Positions 6,203-10,563 of a stretch of 10,563 nucleotides of DNA are shown piece after piece (positions within the stretch are counted from its first letter, which is position 1; each line of letters begins with the position of its first letter). The DNA is from Anaerolineales bacterium (GTDB taxonomy: Bacteria; Chloroflexota; Anaerolineae; Anaerolineales; Villigracilaceae). Position numbers and translations under genes: made by a program. The DNA lies in NCBI GenBank assembly GCA_017882065.1, contig JADGQD010000054.1, positions 1-10,563 of the forward strand, given 5' to 3'. The notes beneath the pieces were generated by a model, which worked only from the letters and a program-made list of their open reading frames with translations, was not told the DNA's origin and did no database searches.

Positions 6203-6208
6203 TATAAT
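6203..6208 (+). promoter_or_regulatory. Possible -10 box for the CDF-like/DinB unit
   Basis: A consensus TATAAT lies in the 76-bp divergent gap, 47 bp before the GTG start. TTGTAC (6187-6192) is only 10 bp upstream and cannot serve as its -35. No better -35 is seen. Orientation and position fit, but the evidence is a single element. Confidence 0.35.
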
Positions 6209-6255
6209 TTTCTTATCTACTGGTGTAGAATATTTCGGTAAAGGAACGAGTTCAC

Positions 6256-6894
6256 GTGACTACGACCTTCGAACGGTATTACCGTTTTGCCCTCTGGCTG
6301 GGGTTCTTTACTATCTTCTACAACCTGCTTGAGGGGCTGGTCTCGATTTTCTTCGGCGTCCACGACGAAGCCCTGACTCTCTTCGGCTTCGGCATTGACT
6401 CGTTCATCGAAGTAATTTCAGGTATCGGGATTGTCGGCATGGTCTACCGCATCCGGCGGAACCCGGATACGCCGCGCTCACAATTTGAACGCACCGCCCT
6501 GCAGATAACCGGGATGAGTTTCTACTTACTGGCCGCCGGACTGGCAGTAACAGCCATTTTCAACATCGTAATCGGCCATAAGCCCGAAACCACCCTGCCC
6601 GGCTTGATTATCTCGCTGGTATCCATCGCGATGATGTGGGCGCTGGTTTCTGCCAAGCGCAAAGTGGGGCGGGCGCTCGACTCGGCCCCCATCCTGGCGG
6701 ATGCCAACTGCACGCTGGTCTGCATCTACATGTCGCTCGTTCTGCTGACAGCCAGTCTCATTTATGAGCTGACCGGTTTCGGTTTCGTGGACAGCATCGG
6801 CGCGCTGGGACTGATCTACTTTTCATTCAACGAGGGCAAGGAATCCTTTGAGAAAGCCAAAGGAATGAAATGCGATTGTGAGGAGGAAAAATGA
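6256..6894 (+). CDS. Compact CDF-like six-helix cation transporter with DxxxE/CxxxC site
   Basis: The 212-residue protein has six likely membrane helices (about 12-33, 39-64, 84-106, 114-133, 152-171, 176-192), the plan of the cation diffusion facilitator membrane domain. Aligned by eye to the zinc transporter YiiP, the helix-2 site DxxxD reads Asp48-x3-Glu52 (GIDSFIE). The helix-5 site HxxxD, set after the conserved A-D, reads Cys152-x3-Cys156 (ADANCTLVC). The usual cytoplasmic metal-binding domain of about 90 residues is absent and the protein ends in KCDCEEEK, a CxC. Four putative ligands are thus kept in position but changed in kind, which suggests a soft metal ion or a non-transport role. 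The start is GTG 6256 with AAGGAA at 6240-6245. The next gene overlaps by 4 bp. I believe annotated relatives carry the same Cys motif, but this is recollection. Confidence 0.8.
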   Translation: MTTTFERYYRFALWLGFFTIFYNLLEGLVSIFFGVHDEALTLFGFGIDSFIEVISGIGIVGMVYRIRRNPDTPRSQFERTALQITGMSFYLLAAGLAVTAIFNIVIGHKPETTLPGLIISLVSIAMMWALVSAKRKVGRALDSAPILADANCTLVCIYMSLVLLTASLIYELTGFGFVDSIGALGLIYFSFNEGKESFEKAKGMKCDCEEEK

Positions 6895-7346
6895 GTTTCT
6901 ACGACGATCTCAACGACCATTTCCGCGAACTGCACGCAGATACGGCCAAAGCCATCGAAAGCCTGCCCAACGAAGCGCTGGACTGGATGCCCGGACCAGA
7001 GATGAACTCGATCAACGTGCTGGTTGTCCATCTGGCCGGCGCAGAACACTACTGGATCGGAGTGGCATTAAATGAGCCGCCTGCCCGTGACCGTGAATCT
7101 GAGTTCCGGACACAGGGTCTGAGTGCCGATGAGGTGAAGGCGCACCTGGTTTCTGCTGATGATTATGCCAGGCAAGCACTAGCCCGTTTCTCCTTACCTG
7201 ATCTGGAAGCTGTTCGCCAGTCCCCGCGCAATGCCAAAGAATTCACCGTCGGGTGGTGCCTGACCCACGCCCTGAAACATACCGCCTTGCATACGGGTCA
7301 CATCCAGTTGACGCGGCAGTTGTGGGGTCTTTGGAAATTTCCGTGA
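6891..7346 (+). CDS. DinB-like four-helix metal-binding protein
   Basis: DinB/YfiT-type proteins are four-helix bundles with a three-histidine metal site. Members include thiol-dependent transferases and many of unknown role. The 151-residue protein matches in length. It shows His47 in VVHLAGAEHYWIG (45-57) and the H-x3-H pair His130/His134 in LKHTALHTGHIQL (128-140), the classic third-helix motif. The ATG overlaps the stop of the CDF-like gene as ATGA. Its AGGAGG (6881-6886) lies inside the codons for that protein's Glu-rich tail, so the two are translationally coupled. The pairing with a putative metal carrier is suggestive but DinB proteins occur in many contexts, and the substrate is unknown. 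There is no signal peptide. The frame continues without a stop for another 102 codons after its TGA (see 7347-7655). Confidence 0.88.
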   Translation: MSFYDDLNDHFRELHADTAKAIESLPNEALDWMPGPEMNSINVLVVHLAGAEHYWIGVALNEPPARDRESEFRTQGLSADEVKAHLVSADDYARQALARFSLPDLEAVRQSPRNAKEFTVGWCLTHALKHTALHTGHIQLTRQLWGLWKFP

Positions 7347-7655
7347 CAGAAAGAAAGATATGGGGGTGTTGACTGTCGTCGCACCGGATGGACAGAAGAC
7401 TCTCCGGGCTTCCGCCCAGATCGCGAGTTCAACGAGGAGCGGGTAACCGGCCTGGCAACCTGCTACCCGGCGCGCTTCTGGGTCAAGTGGCTCGGCAAAG
7501 ACGAGATGACAGTTTACCAGGCCTCGGGGAATGGCAGGGTTGTACGCGCCAAACTGGCGGGAGAGCGGGTGCTGCTGTTGGTCCGGGCAGTGGCGGTGAT
7601 GAAAAAATGGGTTAGAATAGGTTTACGGCACGGACAAAAACACCACATACAATAG
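7347..7655 (+). pseudogene. Start-less open frame, probable gene remnant
   Basis: Directly after the DinB stop and in the same frame, 102 codons run to TAG 7653-7655. No ATG, GTG or TTG appears in the frame before ATG 7506, yet the region upstream of 7506 reads like protein (TGWTEDSPGFRP, then LATCYPARFWVKWLGKDE). Downstream it continues as VVRAKLAGERVLLLVR and ends in a basic tail. A start at 7506 would give only 49 residues and no good ribosome site is seen there. I do not recognise the family. It could be a 5'-truncated gene, a frameshifted gene, or the distant remains of a fusion to DinB. TGA read-through is possible but unsupported. An overlapping 75-codon frame (7388-7615) is Arg/Gly-rich and looks like a shadow. 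Apart from this remnant, bases 7347-7690 hold only a lone TAGAAT (7613-7618) with no -35 and the ribosome site of the next gene. Confidence 0.5.
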
Positions 7656-7690
7656 TGTCATTCCATCCCCCAGTAAGGAAAGCTCCAAAT

Positions 7691-9775
7691 ATGCGATTAA
7701 TTTACTTAAAATTTTGCATCCTGGCGATCTCGATAATATTATTGGTAACAGCTTGCACTTCTAAAAACGACAACCCTCAGGAATCAACATCTGGCGTCTC
7801 CGGATTATTAACAGAATCGCCGGTATTGTCACCACAACCTGGAAATCCAACTGGCAATCAATCAACCCCAATAAATGACCTCCCACCAACTCCAAATATG
7901 ATCGGTCAGCAATCGACGGCACAACCAACCGCGGACACCGGAACTCCAGTATCACCGGAAATCGACTGGCGGGATGTCCCCATCATGCCCGAGGTGAGTC
8001 AACACGTACTTCAAATCTACCAAGAGGGCCAGGCTCAAGGCCGCAACCCGCACAACTTCTCTGTGATCGGCGACTGCCAGTCGATCCCCTTTGTTTTCAT
8101 GGGTCCTTTTGGACGTGGCATTTTAGAGCCTGACAGCGCAGAAAGTTATCTCTGGGATGCCATTAACCAATTCAAAGATTCATTTATCCGCTGGAGTGTA
8201 ACTTCTCGAGGCGGATTTACAGCCGCTTCCATCCTGAACCCCCTTCAGGCCGATCCACATTATTGCAAACCCGGTGAAACCCCGCTAACCTGCGAATACC
8301 GGCTGAACAACCCGGCTTTCGCATTTATCACCCTGGAAACCTGGCTCGATTTGAACACGGTAGATCGTTATGAGACATACCTTCGCCAAATTCTGGACTA
8401 TGTGATCGAACATGGCACCATCCCCATTTTAATCACCAAGGCTGATTCTGCCGATGTGCTGAATGGCAGATACGTTATCAATCCAGCCATCGTGCGGGTC
8501 GCGCGTGATTATGATATTCCGGTGATCAATTTCTGGAAGTCTGCTCAATACCGTCCCAACGGAGGAATCGACCCTGCCCGCGAAGGATTCCACCTGAGCC
8601 AGGATGGCTACAACCTCAAAAACACCCTGGCCCTGCGAGCCTTATATAACATCTGGCAAGCGGTCGAACAGGGGAGCACTAATGGAAGCTCTGGATTGGC
8701 CAATCCAACCACCACCCCTACACAACAAACCACTTCCAACTCCGAGCCCGCTCCACAGGTCACCGTGCCGGATTGTGAGGGAGGCTGTATATTTTTTGCA
8801 ACCGCCTCCTCCCAGGATGGCGAAGTGGCTACCCAGGGAGTCTATGCGTACAGTTACGTTGACCAAAAACTGACCCTGGTACTTGGCGATGGGTTTGACC
8901 TGCAAGACGTCAGCAATGATGGCCAACGGCTGCTGGTGAACAAGACCAACCGTCTGTATGAAATCAACCTTGCAAATGATTCAGCCATCCTGCGTAGCGA
9001 ATCGTTCTTCTCTAATGGTAAACAAGATGCCTACTGGAATAGTGACGATAGTGTGGTTATTTTCATTGATCAAAACCATCCCTTCCAAACCGATACAGGT
9101 GCGGAGTTCAATCTTTTCCCGTCTACGCGTGATGGAGAACGCTATTTCGAGGTCGGGTCTTGTACATCCAAGGATTATTGCCAATCCAAAGGGATTTACC
9201 GTCTCGACCCAGATCAATCAACTACCCTTCTTGATTCGTTCTCCCGGCCGGTTTTCTCTCCCGACGGCAAGTTAGTAGCCTTTCTGAACCCTGCCGCTGC
9301 CACCAAAGATAATTATTACCATATCGGCTACCTTCTGCTTGAAGAACCCGACCGAGGCATCCGCAGCCGCCGGATATTCTATTTCCCGGAGGAAGGCGGT
9401 TTTATGATATACCCGGAGGTGCGTGATTATGCCTTCTCACCGGAAAACAATAATCTTTTCATCATCTATGATGTGTACAGTGCCTATTTGGAGAAGTCTA
9501 TACGTCTTCAAACTTACGTGCTGGATTTAAAAACCAATATCTTAATCGACTATGGCAACCTTAACGGTGCAAGTGGCTCATTAAATCCACGATTGGTATG
9601 GGCACCTCAAGGAAATATGGTCCTGCTTTTCCTCACCGATGTGACCCCCGATAATAAATATTCGCTTAGCATTTTCCAGACCAAGCTAAATACCGCCGAG
9701 AGATTGATCCCTTACGACCAAGAAATCATGACAAGTAATGATTATTTTTATATCACCAATCTTTACTGGCGATAG
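7691..9775 (+). CDS. Exported lipoprotein: SGNH-like domain fused to a TolB-like beta-propeller
   Basis: The 694-residue protein has a short basic N-terminus, a hydrophobic stretch and the lipobox LVTAC with Cys22, so it should be lipid-anchored outside the membrane. Residues 25-92 are a Pro/Thr/Gln-rich spacer. Residues 120-327 resemble an SGNH/GDSL hydrolase: block I reads GDCQS (127-131) and block V reads D294...GFHLSQDGY with His301. The usual nucleophile position after GD is Cys129, not Ser, and block III is poorly preserved (ITLETWLDLN). A second Thr/Ser spacer (328-358) leads to a propeller-like half (362-694) with repeats such as FSPDGKLVAFL (522-532) and LVWAPQGNMVLLFL (635-648). Cysteine pairs (192/201, 362/366, 491/497) could form disulfides. 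An upstream GTG (7655) would put residues before the signal. ATG 7691 has AAGGA at 7675-7679. Base composition is more AT-rich than its neighbours. Activity is doubtful. Confidence 0.85.
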   Translation: MRLIYLKFCILAISIILLVTACTSKNDNPQESTSGVSGLLTESPVLSPQPGNPTGNQSTPINDLPPTPNMIGQQSTAQPTADTGTPVSPEIDWRDVPIMPEVSQHVLQIYQEGQAQGRNPHNFSVIGDCQSIPFVFMGPFGRGILEPDSAESYLWDAINQFKDSFIRWSVTSRGGFTAASILNPLQADPHYCKPGETPLTCEYRLNNPAFAFITLETWLDLNTVDRYETYLRQILDYVIEHGTIPILITKADSADVLNGRYVINPAIVRVARDYDIPVINFWKSAQYRPNGGIDPAREGFHLSQDGYNLKNTLALRALYNIWQAVEQGSTNGSSGLANPTTTPTQQTTSNSEPAPQVTVPDCEGGCIFFATASSQDGEVATQGVYAYSYVDQKLTLVLGDGFDLQDVSNDGQRLLVNKTNRLYEINLANDSAILRSESFFSNGKQDAYWNSDDSVVIFIDQNHPFQTDTGAEFNLFPSTRDGERYFEVGSCTSKDYCQSKGIYRLDPDQSTTLLDSFSRPVFSPDGKLVAFLNPAAATKDNYYHIGYLLLEEPDRGIRSRRIFYFPEEGGFMIYPEVRDYAFSPENNNLFIIYDVYSAYLEKSIRLQTYVLDLKTNILIDYGNLNGASGSLNPRLVWAPQGNMVLLFLTDVTPDNKYSLSIFQTKLNTAERLIPYDQEIMTSNDYFYITNLYWR

Positions 9776-9780
9776 AAAAT

Positions 9781-10563
9781 ATGAAATCCTGGCCTTCTGT
9801 TCTTTTCACGCTGCTTTCATTGCTAATCCTCGGCTCCTGCCAGAGGATTAACACCACTGTCACCCTCCTGGTGGATGGACAGGTATATACACTCGCGACC
9901 CCCCTCCAGCGTCTCCCGGCAGACGTCCTTTCCGAAGCCGGGATCACCCTTGGGGCGAACGACCGCCTCTTTTACCTCGGCTCTCCCGTCCCGCCCGACC
10001 AGCCGCTTCCAGAAGCCGCCTCTTATACGCTCAGCGTCCGCCGCGCCGTGACGCTTACCCTCCTCACGCCGGAGGGACCACAAACCTTCCAGACTTCCGC
10101 CCTCACGGTTGGCCTGGCACTGACGGAGGCCGGATTCACGCTCTACACCGCCGATCTGTTCGACCCGCCTGCCGAAACTCCCATCACTGGTGCGCTGACC
10201 GTCACCTACCAGCCGTCGCGCCAATTGGTCGTCACTGCGGACGGGAGGCAAATCCAGGTGCGCTCCGCGGCGGCAACGGTGGGGCAGGCACTGGCTGAGG
10301 CTGGCGTTCCGCTCGTTGGGCTGGATTACGCCGTCCCACCTGAAACTGCGCCGCTTCCCGAAGATGGTCAAATCCGCGTTGTGCATGTCGTCGAGTCGGT
10401 TGCACTGACCCAGAAAACCATCCCGTTCAACACCCGCACCGAACTCTCCGCGGATCTGGAAATCGACCAGCAGGCGCTCCTGCAGGGCGGAGAGCCGGGC
10501 CTGGCAATTGCGCGCCTGCGCACCCGCAGCGAGGACGGCATGCAGGTCTCGCAGGAATCTGAA
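9781..10563 (+). CDS. Lipoprotein with DUF348 repeats and a G5-like domain, cut by window edge
   Basis: The frame opens at ATG 9781, 5 bp after the previous stop, and stays open for 261 codons to the edge. The N-terminus is a lipoprotein signal with lipobox ILGSC (Cys20). Three DUF348-type repeats follow: about 25-64 (VTLLVDGQVYTLAT...), 88-125 (VTLTLLTPEGPQTF...) and 148-186 (LVVTADGRQIQV, then TVGQALAEAGVPL). From about 204 the sequence turns into what looks like a G5 domain (ESVALTQKTIPFNTRT), which continues past the edge. DUF348 and G5 are found together in cell-wall proteins of the YabE/Rpf type, where the C-terminus is often a peptidoglycan-active or peptidase domain. That part is not visible here, so the activity is unknown. 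It is likely cotranscribed with the SGNH/propeller lipoprotein. The ribosome site is weak. The gene returns to the GC-rich codon use of the other neighbours. Confidence 0.9.
   Translation, partial: MKSWPSVLFTLLSLLILGSCQRINTTVTLLVDGQVYTLATPLQRLPADVLSEAGITLGANDRLFYLGSPVPPDQPLPEAASYTLSVRRAVTLTLLTPEGPQTFQTSALTVGLALTEAGFTLYTADLFDPPAETPITGALTVTYQPSRQLVVTADGRQIQVRSAAATVGQALAEAGVPLVGLDYAVPPETAPLPEDGQIRVVHVVESVALTQKTIPFNTRTELSADLEIDQQALLQGGEPGLAIARLRTRSEDGMQVSQESE

Noticed and set aside
7344..7346. Programmed TGA read-through or selenocysteine joining DinB to the following frame
   Set aside because: No SECIS-like hairpin stands out after the TGA, and DinB is already full length with its motif intact.
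9823..10386. 187-codon minus-strand frame, rich in Arg and Gly
   Set aside because: It is a shadow of the DUF348/G5 gene, typical of high-GC antisense frames.

Overview
The window looks like an ordinary chromosomal stretch from a GC-rich bacterium, most plausibly Chloroflexota of the Anaerolineae type. This is inferred from the gene mix: a DUF1015 gene beside serA and serC, an unfused short VKOR, an exported SGNH/propeller lipoprotein and a DUF348/G5 surface protein. It is not based on a marker gene. No rRNA, tRNA, CRISPR array, transposase or phage gene is visible.

Layout. Bases 1-2225 hold a minus-strand serine unit: a short serA (952-1851) followed by a DUF1015 gene that runs off the left edge. 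serA has a near-consensus sigma-70 promoter (1949-1976) and a leader of about 90 nt with a hairpin plus T-run. The divergent intergenic region also holds a long perfect-type palindrome (2023-2069). serC (2232-3320) runs the other way, so the first two steps of the phosphorylated serine pathway are present, but no serB-type phosphatase is. From 3321 a strong promoter, partly embedded in a 14-bp hairpin, drives moeA, an overlapping VKOR-type thiol oxidoreductase gene and a small Cys-rich/acidic protein. This unit ends at two hairpins (5292-5317 and 5355-5384). A SpoU/TrmH RNA methyltransferase gene lies convergent to it (5382-6179, minus).

From 6256 on the plus strand come a compact CDF-like six-helix membrane protein with a Cys-substituted metal site, a translationally coupled DinB-like protein, and a start-less open frame that looks like a gene remnant (7347-7655). 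Two exported lipoproteins follow: an SGNH-like/propeller fusion (7691-9775) with more AT-rich codon use, and a DUF348/G5 protein cut by the right edge.

How the parts fit. serA, DUF1015 and serC form a serine-biosynthesis neighbourhood in which DUF1015 is a candidate for an unassigned phosphoserine or serine-related step. VKOR would oxidise a DsbA-like partner (not in the window) and so support disulfides in exported proteins, such as the Cys-containing lipoprotein downstream. No defence or mobile system is evident. The most interesting items are the CDF protein's DxxxE/CxxxC site, the serC/moeA promoter-in-hairpin junction, the serA leader hairpin, the DUF1015 context, the GDC (not GDS) SGNH-like fusion, and the DUF1540-like acidic protein next to VKOR.
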